The notes under the pieces were generated by a model. That model was not told the origin of the DNA, did no database searches, and saw nothing but the letters and a program-made list of their open reading frames with translations. Positions 24,435 through 33,525 of a DNA stretch of 64,000 nucleotides are shown piece by piece. Both the position numbers and the translations under genes were made by a program. The DNA comes from JBKQHQ01 sp052148715 (GTDB taxonomy: Bacteria > Pseudomonadota > Alphaproteobacteria > Rhizobiales > Xanthobacteraceae), in the NCBI GenBank assembly GCA_052148715.1, contig JBKQHQ010000041.1, forward strand, positions 1 to 64,000, given 5' to 3'. Every line of letters starts with the position of its first letter. Position 1 is the stretch's first letter.

Positions 24435-26342
24435 TCAGGCTGGGCCAGGCCGATGGAGGACGGGTGCCGCCGCGAACGCCGCGCGTTGCTCCGCTGCCGC
24501 AGCGTCGGCCCTCGACAGGCGCGCGCGCAGCGTGTGTACGAGATCGCGTTCAGGCTCGGTGAGGCTACGGTCGCCCGAGTAGATCATGAACAGCCGCCGG
24601 GCGATGGCCGGCTCGACGATGGGGTGGGCGACGAGCTCGCCGGCGGCCAATTCGCGCGGCACCGCGGAAGGCGGCAGGATCGTGCATACCGGCTGTCGCG
24701 CCAGCACCGCCGCCATCATCGCCAGCGCATCGATCTCCATGCGCGGCTTGATGTTGATTCCGTGATCCTGCGCCGCGGCGTCCAGGAGTTGCCGCAACCC
24801 GAAGCGCGTCGTCGGCAGCGCAAGCCGCAGCTCCGCAAGTTGCGCGAGGCGCACTGGTCCGGGCGGCAGTAGCCCGTAACGAGGATTGGCGACGACCGAC
24901 AGGGCTTCCGACGACCCCAGCGGCAGGCGCGCCATTTGCGGCAGACTCGTCTCCACGATCGCGATCCCAACTAGGCCGCGCACCACCCAGTCCTGCAGCG
25001 TTCGGTTTGGCGCCTCGCGCACGACCAGCGAGAGCGACGGATAGCGCGCTTGCACATCGAGCACGGCTTCCGTGATCTTGTTGACGAGCAGTCCGTGCTG
25101 GCTGACCGATGGAAGAATCCCGACCGCCAAACGTTTTGCCGCGGGAACAAAGGTGGACATTCCGCTGGCCGCGATCTCGCGCGTGTGGGCTTCGATCACC
25201 CTTGCGATCGGCGCGAACCGATCACCGCAGACCGTCGGGACCACGCCGTCGCTATGCCGCTCGAACAGCGATCCCCCCAGGGAGGATTCGAGCTTGCGCA
25301 ATTGCTCGCTCAGGGCCGGCTGCGCCACGTTGGCTCCATGCGCGGCTGCCGAAACCCGACGCAAGCGGTGGACCATGTTGAAATAGCGGACTTGGCGGAG
25401 GCTCACGGCAGGCCGCTCGGCCGTGATGCGGTCCGGCGCCGCCAGAGCGGCGCACAAATGACGAATGAACAAAGCAGCCGGCTGATCCGAATGATCGGCT
25501 TTCGCGACGATGGTTGTCGTGAGCGGCGGATCAGGCGCGGTCGTTTTGATGCGAAGGAGCCCCAATCGCGGCGACACCACGCTGCTCGGCACAAAGAATG
25601 CCGTGTCGGGATGCTGGTCGATGAGGTGAGGGAGCGCACCCGGATGATCGCTCGTGAAGTGCACGCTACGAATGCCCTGCATCGTGCAATAGTCTGCGGC
25701 CTGTTCGCTCAGCAGCCGCGGCAGGGCCGGCACCGTCACGGGTCCGGAGAACAGCTCGGTGGCGCTGGCCGGCCGCTCGGTGCCGGAAGGAAGCCGACAA
25801 GCAAGCACCCAGGAATCCGCCAGCAGCACAACATCGCCTTCGACATCGTCGAGGCCGTTGCCCACCGGATGGATCTGCATTCGGCTTCGCCGCACTCCTG
25901 GCCATCCATCCGCGATCCCGTGAACCGGCTGCACTTCTTTTTCCGCCATCCACACCGGATCGACCAGGATCTCCGGGGCGTCGATTGCCATTGTCTCGGC
26001 CGCGCGATTGATCGCCCTGCTGATCTGGCCAAAGGTGAAATTGAGACTGATCTCGACCGTGAGGACGCACGGTTCGCCGTGGTCGCCGGATGTAACCCAA
26101 CGGCGGGCGAAGGCTTCGGTCAGCAGGATCGGAACGACTGCCCTTGAGAGCCAACGCGCGGCTGTCGTCGGATAGAGACCGGAATTGGAGCGGCGGAACA
26201 ATTCAAGCCCGAGCTCCCCTTCGAGCGATTTCAAGCTCACACTCAGGGTCGAAAGAGCGATGCCGAGCTGATCGGCAGCGCGCGCCAGGCTCTCATGCTG
26301 GCAAGCGGCCACAAAATAGGCGAGGCTGCGCAGCTCGATCAT
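24435..26342 (-). CDS. Tandem LysR-LysR fusion regulator
   Basis: This 635-residue protein contains two complete LysR-type regulators in one frame. Residues 2-60 are a winged HTH (IELRSLAYFVAACQHESLARAADQLG...STLSVSLKSLEGELG), and about 90-305 a poorly conserved effector domain. Residues 313-372 are a second HTH (SLRQVRYFNMVHRLRRVSAAAHGANVAQPALSEQLRKLES), and about 395-615 a well-conserved LysR effector domain. Ordinary LysR proteins are about 300 residues. I saw no internal stop or frameshift, and no obvious start for a separate second protein. It lies between the two halves of the catabolic cluster, convergent with the first operon (5-bp gap) and divergent from ubiD, so it probably controls both. 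A longer start (26459) is possible. Confidence 0.85.
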   Translation of the reverse strand: MIELRSLAYFVAACQHESLARAADQLGIALSTLSVSLKSLEGELGLELFRRSNSGLYPTTAARWLSRAVVPILLTEAFARRWVTSGDHGEPCVLTVEISLNFTFGQISRAINRAAETMAIDAPEILVDPVWMAEKEVQPVHGIADGWPGVRRSRMQIHPVGNGLDDVEGDVVLLADSWVLACRLPSGTERPASATELFSGPVTVPALPRLLSEQAADYCTMQGIRSVHFTSDHPGALPHLIDQHPDTAFFVPSSVVSPRLGLLRIKTTAPDPPLTTTIVAKADHSDQPAALFIRHLCAALAAPDRITAERPAVSLRQVRYFNMVHRLRRVSAAAHGANVAQPALSEQLRKLESSLGGSLFERHSDGVVPTVCGDRFAPIARVIEAHTREIAASGMSTFVPAAKRLAVGILPSVSQHGLLVNKITEAVLDVQARYPSLSLVVREAPNRTLQDWVVRGLVGIAIVETSLPQMARLPLGSSEALSVVANPRYGLLPPGPVRLAQLAELRLALPTTRFGLRQLLDAAAQDHGINIKPRMEIDALAMMAAVLARQPVCTILPPSAVPRELAAGELVAHPIVEPAIARRLFMIYSGDRSLTEPERDLVHTLRARLSRADAAAAEQRAAFAAAPVLHRPGPA

Positions 26343-26388
26343 CCCCGAAACCGCCCGACTGCTGGTCGCGCCCGCAAAGACAGGCCGG

Positions 26389-26422
26389 GCATAGTACGCG
26401 TGCCCTTCGATTTTGCCTATGC
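26389..26422. promoter_or_regulatory. Candidate binding site for the tandem LysR
   Basis: GCATAG and CTATGC form perfect 6-bp arms separated by 22 bp in the 234-bp divergent gap between the LysR fusion and ubiD genes. The wide spacing may suit a regulator with two DNA-binding domains per chain. No clear promoter hexamers were identified. Confidence 0.4.
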
Positions 26423-26576
26423 GCCGTTTCGCTCCACGGCGCGTGTAAACCCCTGGCATGGTCGATACAGTTGATTGCGAACGCGCGTGATCTGAGCGGA
26501 TTGCTTCGCGCGCAAGGTTGCCACTTCACGATTGCCCCAGCGCGGACCCGAGTTCGCCCTGAGATCGAAGGACGGC

Positions 26577-27989
26577 ATGAGCGGCAGGGCAGCACCCCAC
26601 CGGCAATCAATGCGCGCCTGGATGGTGGCGCTCGAGCGCCAAGGGGAAATTCAGGCGATTTCTGCACCGATTAGTCTCGATTTCGAGATCGCCGCATGCC
26701 TGGCGGAGGCCGACCGAGGGCCGGCGCTACGCTTCGACCGTGTGATCGGGCACGCCATGCCGGTCGTGGGCAACCTGCTCAATTCGCTGCCGCGGTTTGC
26801 CGCCGCCATCGGCGCGACGCCCGCCACCCTGCAGTCTTCGATCATCGCCGCCATTGAGCAACCGCTGCCGCACCGGCTGGTGCCGTCGGCGCCTTGTCAG
26901 GAGCTCGTCGTTCTTCATCCCCGGCTGGCGGAGGAGCTACCCATCCCTCGCTTCTTCGAGCACGAGACCGGGCCCTACATCACGGCTGGGGCCATCGTCG
27001 CGAAAGATGCGCTGAGCGGCCGCGCCAATCTGTCGATCGCGCGGCTAAAGCCGATCGAGGGCAGTCGTGCCTTGGTCGGAATCGCACCCAACCATCATCT
27101 TGCGGTGCTTGCGCGCGCCGCACGGGCACGCGGTGAGCGACTCGACATCGCGGTCTGCGTCGGAAACCATCCGGCGGTCTTGATCGCGTCTTGCCTCTAC
27201 CTGCGGCTCGGCGATGACGAACTGCAGGTGGCGGGCGCGTTGCTAGGCGAGCCGCTTGACGTGGCGAGCTGTCTCGGGTCGCAGCTCGCCGTTCCGGCCC
27301 ATTGCGAGTGCGTTCTGGAAGGAACGCTCGATGTCGCAGAGCAGGTCGAGGAAGGGCCGGTTAGCGAGTTCCACGGTCTCTACGAGAATTACGGGGCCGG
27401 TGCCGTCGCGACCTTCGAGCGCCTGACGCGGCGACGCGACGCCGTGTTCCAGGTGATCCTGCCCGGCTATCACGCAGAACATTGCCTGCTGGGAGGCGTG
27501 TCGATTGCAGCCGGGCTTGCGCGATTCGCGCGGGCGAACGGCTCGCCGGTGGAACAGGTTGCGGTCGGGATGGACGGCGCGGGCCGCCTCCACACGGTGG
27601 TGGCGCTCAAGGAGCCGCGCCCCGGTGATGCCCGCAAAGTGATTTTCACGCTCTGGGCCGCGGTCAATCTCGTCAAGCGCGTGATCGTGGTGGACGAGGA
27701 CATCGATCCTTGGAACCTGGAGCAGGTCGAGTGGGCCATTGCTACGCGCATGCAGGCCGATCGCGATATCATCATCGTTCCCGGGGCGCGCGCCGACCGG
27801 TCGGAACCGCTCGAGAAGTCCGGATTGATCGCGAAGCTTGGAATTGACGCGACCCGAAGGAACGACGATCGCTCGGACTGGAGGCTGGCGCAAGCGCCGG
27901 CATTTGCCATCTGCAAGGCACGCGAATTGCTTGGCTCGATCACATCATCACCATCTACGATCCATGCAGATCGACCGGATCGTCACTAA
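26577..27989 (+). CDS. UbiD-family (prenyl-FMN-dependent) decarboxylase
   Basis: The 470-residue protein is UbiD-like. It has PITAGAIVAKD- and NLSIARLKPI-type blocks, GIAPNHHLAVLARAARARGE, VPAHCECVLEG, and EEGPVSEFHGLYENYG, which preserves the two catalytic glutamates five residues apart (Glu259, Glu264), then VIVVDEDIDPWNLEQVEWAIATRMQ. Family members decarboxylate or carboxylate unsaturated or aromatic acids using prenylated FMN supplied by UbiX; no ubiX is in the window. As first gene of the operon leading into the transporter and the second DUF917-urocanase pair, it may decarboxylate an acrylate such as (thio)urocanate or a related acid. The ATG at 26577 has AAGGA upstream. Confidence 0.87.
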   Translation: MSGRAAPHRQSMRAWMVALERQGEIQAISAPISLDFEIAACLAEADRGPALRFDRVIGHAMPVVGNLLNSLPRFAAAIGATPATLQSSIIAAIEQPLPHRLVPSAPCQELVVLHPRLAEELPIPRFFEHETGPYITAGAIVAKDALSGRANLSIARLKPIEGSRALVGIAPNHHLAVLARAARARGERLDIAVCVGNHPAVLIASCLYLRLGDDELQVAGALLGEPLDVASCLGSQLAVPAHCECVLEGTLDVAEQVEEGPVSEFHGLYENYGAGAVATFERLTRRRDAVFQVILPGYHAEHCLLGGVSIAAGLARFARANGSPVEQVAVGMDGAGRLHTVVALKEPRPGDARKVIFTLWAAVNLVKRVIVVDEDIDPWNLEQVEWAIATRMQADRDIIIVPGARADRSEPLEKSGLIAKLGIDATRRNDDRSDWRLAQAPAFAICKARELLGSITSSPSTIHADRPDRH

Positions 27990-29191
27990 TGGAGGCAGCC
28001 GTGTGGTATCGAAACTTCGCAGCCCGAATGAAATGGCCTCGCAGCGCGTTGCTCGGCGTGGCGGTTGTCGCCGCCGCGCTCTTGGGCTCCCGCGCAGTAC
28101 CCGCGCATGCCGACATCAAGATCGGCTTCCAGGCGCCGCTGAGCGGGTTCGCCGCAACGGACGGAAAGTCCGCCAAGATCGCTGCCGACATGGCGATCGA
28201 GGACATCAACAATGCGGGCGGCGTGCTGGGCCAGAAGCTCGAACTCGTCACCTATGATGATCAGGCCAAGGCGGACCAGGCCATCTTCACCGCTAACAAA
28301 TTGATCGGCGAAGACGGCGTGAAGTTCGCCATTTCGGGCAGCTATTCGGCCGCGGGCCGGGCGGCGGCTCCGGTTTTCCAGAAGGCGGGCATTCCGTTCA
28401 TCTCCGCCTACGGGGTGCATCCGGACATCACGGCGGCGGGCGATTACTGCTTCCGCCTTGTGCACCTCGGGCCTCCGCAGGGGCGCGTGACGGCGCTGTT
28501 CGTCGGCCAGAAGCTCGGTTTCAAGCGCGTCTCGGCGATCACCATGGACAACGACTACGGCCAAGCGACCATGGACGGGTTCCTGGCGAGCGCCGAGAAA
28601 TACGGGATTCAGATCCTCAACAAATACAGCTATGCGCTGCAGGACAGGCAATTCGGCTCGATCGTTGCGAGCGTCAAGCGCGATAGCCCGGATGCCGTCT
28701 ACGCCACCGGCTATTTCTTCACGGGCGGGCCGCTTGTCGCCCAATTACGTGCCGCCGGCGTGACCGCGCCGATCATCGGCTCGCAAGCCTTCGACTCGGA
28801 GAAGTTCATCGAGATCGCCGGCGCGGCGGCAAACGGCGTGTACATCGTCGACAGTTTCGACCGCGGAAGAAACGATCCGACGCTCCAACGCTTCTTCACG
28901 GAGTTCCAGAAACGCGCCGGCTACTCGCCGGAGGGCGTGGCGGCCATCACCTATTCGACCGTGCTGCTCATGGCCGACGCCATCAGGCGCGCCGGTGCGA
29001 TCGATCCGGTCAAGGTGCGGGATGCGCTGGCCGCGACTAAGAACTTCCCCACGCTGGACGGGAACCTCATCGGTTTCAGCAAGAACCGGGAAATCATCAT
29101 GCCGGTCAGCATCAACGTGATCAAGGACGGCAAGTTCACGTTCGCCGCCACGATCGATGATCTCGGCGCCATCAGTCCGCCGGAGAATTAG
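27989..29191 (+). CDS. ABC transporter substrate-binding protein, branched-chain type (second importer)
   Basis: The 400-residue LivK-like protein has a Sec signal peptide (KWPRSALLGVAVVAAALLG, cleavage near AHA-D) and a mature start DIKIGFQAPLSGF. Conserved blocks AADMAIEDINNAGGVLGQKLELV and TMDNDYGQATMDGFL follow. Its start codon overlaps the ubiD stop (TAATG), so uptake and catabolism are co-translated. An internal ATG at 28028 would leave only the signal-peptide core and is also plausible. The ligand is probably the substrate of this cluster, such as a zwitterionic or imidazole-type compound; that is inference from context. Confidence 0.92.
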   Translation: MEAAVWYRNFAARMKWPRSALLGVAVVAAALLGSRAVPAHADIKIGFQAPLSGFAATDGKSAKIAADMAIEDINNAGGVLGQKLELVTYDDQAKADQAIFTANKLIGEDGVKFAISGSYSAAGRAAAPVFQKAGIPFISAYGVHPDITAAGDYCFRLVHLGPPQGRVTALFVGQKLGFKRVSAITMDNDYGQATMDGFLASAEKYGIQILNKYSYALQDRQFGSIVASVKRDSPDAVYATGYFFTGGPLVAQLRAAGVTAPIIGSQAFDSEKFIEIAGAAANGVYIVDSFDRGRNDPTLQRFFTEFQKRAGYSPEGVAAITYSTVLLMADAIRRAGAIDPVKVRDALAATKNFPTLDGNLIGFSKNREIIMPVSINVIKDGKFTFAATIDDLGAISPPEN

Positions 29192-29205
29192 AGCAATTCG
29201 GTTGG

Positions 29206-30075
29206 ATGTATTACGTCGACCTTGCCGTCACCGGCCTGATCTTCGGCTGCATGTACGCCATGATGGCGGTCGGCCTGACGCTGGTCTATGGGCTGCTGCG
29301 CATCCTCCACATCGCCCACGCCGCGGTCTTCGCGCTCGGAGCGTATTTGACCGTGGTGGTCGCGAACGCCAGCGACAGCATCGGGGTAGGTTTCGTGGCC
29401 GCGATGCTGGCGGCATCGGTGTTCGGCGTTGCGATCTATCGGCTGCTCTACCAGCCGCTGCTGATCTATCGGCCAGACGTGCCGATGATCGCTTCGGTCG
29501 GCCTTCTCGTGCTGATGCAGGACGCCTTTCGCATCGTATTCGGTGAGCAGGGCGTAACCTTTCGCCACAATCCGTTCGCCTCCGCCGTCTACGATGTCAG
29601 GGGCGTGACCGTGAGCGCGGTTCAAATCGCCACCGTGATAGCAGCCATGCTGGTCTTCCTCGGTCTGCATGTCTTCACCACGCGCACCCGCATCGGCGTC
29701 GGCTGGCGGGCGACCGTATCGAAGCCGCAGATCGCCGCGAGCTTCGGCGTCGACGCGATCAGGGTGCGATATCTCAACTTCGCAATTAGCTCCGCCCTCG
29801 CGGCGCTCGCCGGCGGCCTGGTCGCCCTCCTGGACGGATTCGTCGATGTCAGGACGGGCTATGTCGTGAGCTATAAGGCGCTGGCGATCATCGTGCTGGG
29901 CGGGCTTGGCAGCGTACGCGGGACATTCGTGGCGAGTCTCGTGCTCGGGTTGGTCGAGTCCTACGGCACGATCTTCGTGGGCTCGTGGCTGAACCGGGAC
30001 GCAATCGCCTTTCTCGCGCTGATCGCCTTATTGATGGTCAGGCCGCAAGGTTTCAGCGGGGCGCGGACCGCGTGA
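29206..30075 (+). CDS. livH: ABC transporter permease (LivH-like), second importer
   Basis: The 289-residue membrane protein has the LivH signature VGLTLVYGLLRILHIAHAAVFALGAY near residues 23-48, about eight hydrophobic helices, the cytoplasmic coupling segment WRATVSKPQIAASFGVD and the end VLGGLGSVRGTFVAS. It starts 14 bp after the binding-protein gene and overlaps livM by 4 bp. Confidence 0.92.
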   Translation: MYYVDLAVTGLIFGCMYAMMAVGLTLVYGLLRILHIAHAAVFALGAYLTVVVANASDSIGVGFVAAMLAASVFGVAIYRLLYQPLLIYRPDVPMIASVGLLVLMQDAFRIVFGEQGVTFRHNPFASAVYDVRGVTVSAVQIATVIAAMLVFLGLHVFTTRTRIGVGWRATVSKPQIAASFGVDAIRVRYLNFAISSALAALAGGLVALLDGFVDVRTGYVVSYKALAIIVLGGLGSVRGTFVASLVLGLVESYGTIFVGSWLNRDAIAFLALIALLMVRPQGFSGARTA

Positions 30076-30920
30076 GCGCATACCAGGTCAGCCTCATCTC
30101 GGTCATCGGCATCAACGTCATGCTCGCGGTCAGCCTCAATCTGATCAGCGGGTTTTGTGGCCAGATCAGTCTCGGGCATGGCGCGTTCTACGGGGCAGGG
30201 GCCTATGCGGCCGCCCTGGTGGCCGTCGCCACCGGTAATGTCGTACTGGCGCTTGCGGCCGGGACCCTCGTCGGCAGCGCTCTCGGCATCGTGGTCGGCT
30301 TCGCATCGTTGCGGGTGCGCAGTGATTTCCTGGCCGTGACCACGATCGGCGTCAATTTTCTGTTCACGGGCTTCGTGCGCAAGCAGGGATGGCTCGGCGG
30401 CGAGATGGGGATCAGCAGCATTCCTGCCTCGGGCCTGGGCACCTCCGGCAACATGCTGCTGATCATCGCCTTTGCGGTCGTCACCGTCGCGCTCAGCCTG
30501 TATATCAATTCGAGCTGGATGGGCTTCACGTTCCGCGCCGTCGGCGAAGACGAGGACGCCGCCACGACACTTGCCATCAATGCGTCGAGCTACAAGCTGG
30601 CGGCGTTCGGCATCGGCACGGCGATCGCCGGCCTCGCTGGCGGCCTTTACACGTACTTCACCCAGTTTGTCACGGCCGACGCCTTTGATTTCATCGTGTC
30701 GGTGATGCTGCTGGCCATGGTCGTGATCGGCGGCATTGGCTCGACGATTGGCGTCACCGCGGCGGCTATCATCTTGACGCTGCTTCCGGAGGCGATCCGC
30801 TTCCTCAACGATTATCGCCTCTTGGTGTTCGGGGGCTTGCTTGTCCTTGTCGTGCGGCTGGCGCCGGGCGGCATGGCCGAGCTTTTTAGGGGCCTGGTGT
30901 TCCGGGCGGCGAAACGATGA
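30072..30920 (+). CDS. livM: ABC transporter permease (LivM-like), second importer
   Basis: The 282-residue membrane protein shows the LivM signature LNLISGFCGQISLGHGAFYGAGAY near residues 22-45, with the coupling helix AVGEDEDAATTLAINASSYK. The GTG start at 30072 overlaps the livH stop as GTGA; an upstream ATG would add about 29 hydrophilic residues encoded over livH and is rejected. It ends in the basic LFRGLVFRAAKR tail. Confidence 0.92.
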   Translation: MSAYQVSLISVIGINVMLAVSLNLISGFCGQISLGHGAFYGAGAYAAALVAVATGNVVLALAAGTLVGSALGIVVGFASLRVRSDFLAVTTIGVNFLFTGFVRKQGWLGGEMGISSIPASGLGTSGNMLLIIAFAVVTVALSLYINSSWMGFTFRAVGEDEDAATTLAINASSYKLAAFGIGTAIAGLAGGLYTYFTQFVTADAFDFIVSVMLLAMVVIGGIGSTIGVTAAAIILTLLPEAIRFLNDYRLLVFGGLLVLVVRLAPGGMAELFRGLVFRAAKR

Positions 30921-31684
30921 CGCAGGTGCTCGCACTCGAGGCGGTGTCCATTCGCTTCGGCGGCGTACAAGCGTTGCAACGCGTGACGCTGCGGCTTGGC
31001 CAGGGCGAGTTCGTCGGGCTGATCGGCCCCAATGGAGCGGGCAAGACCACGCTGATCCGTATCGTCGCGGGCATCCTGCGCGCGGATTCCGGCCGTGTGC
31101 TCCTGGGCGCCGCGGATGTCAGCCGCGATCCGACCTCGACGCGGGTGCGCAAGGGCCTTGCGCTCACCCATCAGATCGTGCGGCCGTTCCGTCGCATGAC
31201 GGTCCTCGACAACGTGGTGCTGGCGGCAGGCTACCAGCACACATCCGATCCTCTGCACGCCCTGCTGCACGTCGATCGCCGATCCGAGGCGGACCGAGCC
31301 GCTGCAATTCTGAGCAAGGTCGGGCTTGCCGGGAGCGAGTCGAAGCTTGCGGCCGCGCTACCGCTCGGTCAGCTTAAGCGCCTGGAACTGGCGCGCGCGT
31401 TGGCGCTGAACCCGAGCGTGCTTCTGCTCGACGAGCCCCTGGCAGGACTGAATCAGGCCGAAGCGTCGCAACAGGCGGACACTATCGCCGCCGTCAATGC
31501 TGACGGCATCACCGTCGTGCTGGTCGAGCACAATCTCGAGCAGGTCGTGCGGGTCTGCCGCCGCCTTGTGGTGCTGAACGCGGGAGAGGTCGTCGGCGAT
31601 GGGAACCCGCCTCAGGTGATGGCGGACCCGATCGTCCGGGAGGCCTATGTCGGCGACGGGATGGCGGCGCATGCTGACGCTTGA
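30917..31684 (+). CDS. livG: ABC transporter ATP-binding protein (LivG-like), second importer
   Basis: The 255-residue ATPase carries Walker A GPNGAGKTT (about residues 36-44), LALTHQIVRPFRRMTVLDN, the signature-region variant LPLGQLKRLELARALA, Walker B LLLDEPLAGLN and the switch His in VLVEHNLE. Its start overlaps livM by 4 bp and its end overlaps livF by 14 bp. Confidence 0.93.
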   Translation: MTQVLALEAVSIRFGGVQALQRVTLRLGQGEFVGLIGPNGAGKTTLIRIVAGILRADSGRVLLGAADVSRDPTSTRVRKGLALTHQIVRPFRRMTVLDNVVLAAGYQHTSDPLHALLHVDRRSEADRAAAILSKVGLAGSESKLAAALPLGQLKRLELARALALNPSVLLLDEPLAGLNQAEASQQADTIAAVNADGITVVLVEHNLEQVVRVCRRLVVLNAGEVVGDGNPPQVMADPIVREAYVGDGMAAHADA

Positions 31685-32390
31685 AGCATTGAGCTGCGGA
31701 TACGGAGCGGTCCAGGCAGCGCACGATGTTAGTTTTGACTTGCCGTCCGGGTCGGTGCTCGCGCTGCTTGGGCCGAACGGCGCGGGGAAGACCTCGACCG
31801 TCATGGCCATCATGGGCCACATTGATATCCACGCCGGCCACATCCGCTATGAAGGGACGGATATCACGCACCGCCGCGCCGTCGATCGCGCCGGGCTGGG
31901 CATTGCCTTGGTGCCCGAAGGGCGGCAGCTGTTTTCCGATCTCACCGTCGATGAGCACCTGACCGTCGGGGGTTATGCCCATCCCCTTAACCGCGACCGC
32001 GTGAATCGCGAGCGCGTGTTCCATTTCTTTCCTCGACTGTACGAGCGCCGCACCCAGCTTGCCGGTTCGCTGTCAGGAGGCGAGCAGCAGATGCTGGCGA
32101 TCGGCCGCGCCCTGATGGCGGAGCCGCGCCTACTGCTCGTCGATGAGTTATCCTTGGGCTTGATGCCGAAACTAGTCGATTCTTGCCTGCAGACCTTGAT
32201 GAATCTGCGGCGCGACGGCGCGACCATTCTGCTGGTGGAGCAGAATACGGCGCGCGCACTCGACGTAGCCGACGAAGTGATTGTGCTGTCATCCGGATCG
32301 ATCGTGTTTCGCGGCACGGCCGCGCAGGCCAAGTCGCAGCATTCCCTATTTGGCGCGTTTCTCGGAATGCCCGAACGCGTGGCGACATGA
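31671..32390 (+). CDS. livF: ABC transporter ATP-binding protein (LivF-like), second importer
   Basis: The 239-residue ATPase has Walker A GPNGAGKTS, the LivF-type GIALVPEGRQLFSDLTV Q-loop region, the signature LSGGEQQMLAIGRALM, Walker B LLLVDELSLGLMP and the switch segment LLVEQNTARAL. The ATG at 31671 lies inside the end of livG and gives the standard LivF N-terminus (MLTLEALSCGYG). With the four upstream genes this completes a second, separate Liv-type importer; the first is at 6.3-10.8 kb. Confidence 0.93.
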   Translation: MLTLEALSCGYGAVQAAHDVSFDLPSGSVLALLGPNGAGKTSTVMAIMGHIDIHAGHIRYEGTDITHRRAVDRAGLGIALVPEGRQLFSDLTVDEHLTVGGYAHPLNRDRVNRERVFHFFPRLYERRTQLAGSLSGGEQQMLAIGRALMAEPRLLLVDELSLGLMPKLVDSCLQTLMNLRRDGATILLVEQNTARALDVADEVIVLSSGSIVFRGTAAQAKSQHSLFGAFLGMPERVAT

Positions 32391-32434
32391 AGGATGCGCC
32401 GCGGCTTGCTTCGATAGGGTCCAAGGAGAAGAAC

Positions 32435-33502
32435 GTGGGGCGCAGTCTAGACTCGGACGATCTCGAAGCCGCACTGGTGGGCGGCCTTTTTCTGTCGGCG
32501 GGCGGCAGCGGTCAGGGAAGCGCGGATCGTCACCGGGTGCAGGCCCGTATGGCGCTCGACTACGCCGGGGTCGAGCTCGTGAGCCTCGATGAGGTCGACC
32601 CCGAAGGCATCATCATCACGGTGACCGCGGTCGGAGCGCCGGGCTTCGCCAATCCGACCATCGCCCCGCGCGACTGCGTCGATTCGGCGCGACGGCTCCT
32701 CGCCATGCTCGACAGGCCCCCGGTCGGCGTGATGTGTGGGCATGTCCCGGGCTTCAATGCTTGGCTGGTCGCTGCGGCGCTCGGCATCCCCTATGTCGAT
32801 GCCGCATCGAATGGTCGCGGCCACCCGACCGTGAAGATGGGAGGCATGGGCCTCGCATCGCGTCCCGACGTATCGATCATTCAGGTCGGCAGGGGTGGCA
32901 ATCAGTCGGACGGCTCGCGGCTGACGGTGGTCGCCGAGGGCAATATCGTGCGGACATCGACGGTGATGCGCCAGGCTGCGGTCGTGAACGGCGGATTGAT
33001 CTATGCCGCGCGCGGTCCGCTCACCGCCACTTTCGTCAAGGAGAACGGTGCCGCCGGCGCCATCACGTTCCAGATCGAGCTCGGTCGTGCGATGTTGCGG
33101 GCGAAAGGCCCCGACCGTATCCGCGCCGTCGTCGACTTTCTGGCAGGCGAGTTGTTGATGGACGGCGAGGTGACCGCCAATTCGGTGGCTTATGCCGGCG
33201 GCTTCGATGTGGGCCGCATGCGCGTGCGGGGCAACCAAGGCGAAGTCGTTCTCGGGATCTACAACGAGTACGTGACCGCGGATCTCGACGGCCGACGCCT
33301 CGCCACCTTTCCCGACATGATCGGCACGCTCGATCCGGAAAGCGGTGCGCCGATTGCGATTTCCGAGCTCCCACCCGGCAACCGGGTCGCGGTGATCATC
33401 GCGCACCGGTCGAAATTCCCGGTCGGCAAGGGCGCGCTCGATCCGGCGGTTTTTCCGGAAGTCGAAGAGGCGATGGGCCTCGATCTGCGCTCCTATCTCT
33501 GA
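32435..33502 (+). CDS. DUF917 family protein (S-methyl-thiohydantoin desulfurase type), copy 2
   Basis: The 355-residue paralogue of the 21672 gene reads GRSLDSDDLEAALVGGLFLSAGGSG at the N-terminus, where copy 1 reads GRVLGLQDVEAALRGGSIFAAGGGG. The C-terminal block GNQGEVVLGIYNEYVTADLDGRRLATFPDMIGTLD also aligns. I chose the GTG at 32435 because it has AAGGAG six bases upstream and matches the start of copy 1; an ATG at 32387 overlapping livF is the alternative. It follows the importer genes in one operon and precedes the second urocanase-like gene. The centre (GHPTVKMGGMGLASRPDV) differs from copy 1 (RAHPTGDMGSIGMASSPEP), so the substrates may differ. Confidence 0.85.
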   Translation: MGRSLDSDDLEAALVGGLFLSAGGSGQGSADRHRVQARMALDYAGVELVSLDEVDPEGIIITVTAVGAPGFANPTIAPRDCVDSARRLLAMLDRPPVGVMCGHVPGFNAWLVAAALGIPYVDAASNGRGHPTVKMGGMGLASRPDVSIIQVGRGGNQSDGSRLTVVAEGNIVRTSTVMRQAAVVNGGLIYAARGPLTATFVKENGAAGAITFQIELGRAMLRAKGPDRIRAVVDFLAGELLMDGEVTANSVAYAGGFDVGRMRVRGNQGEVVLGIYNEYVTADLDGRRLATFPDMIGTLDPESGAPIAISELPPGNRVAVIIAHRSKFPVGKGALDPAVFPEVEEAMGLDLRSYL

Positions 33503-33525
33503 GCACCAAGCACGGAGGCTGTGAC

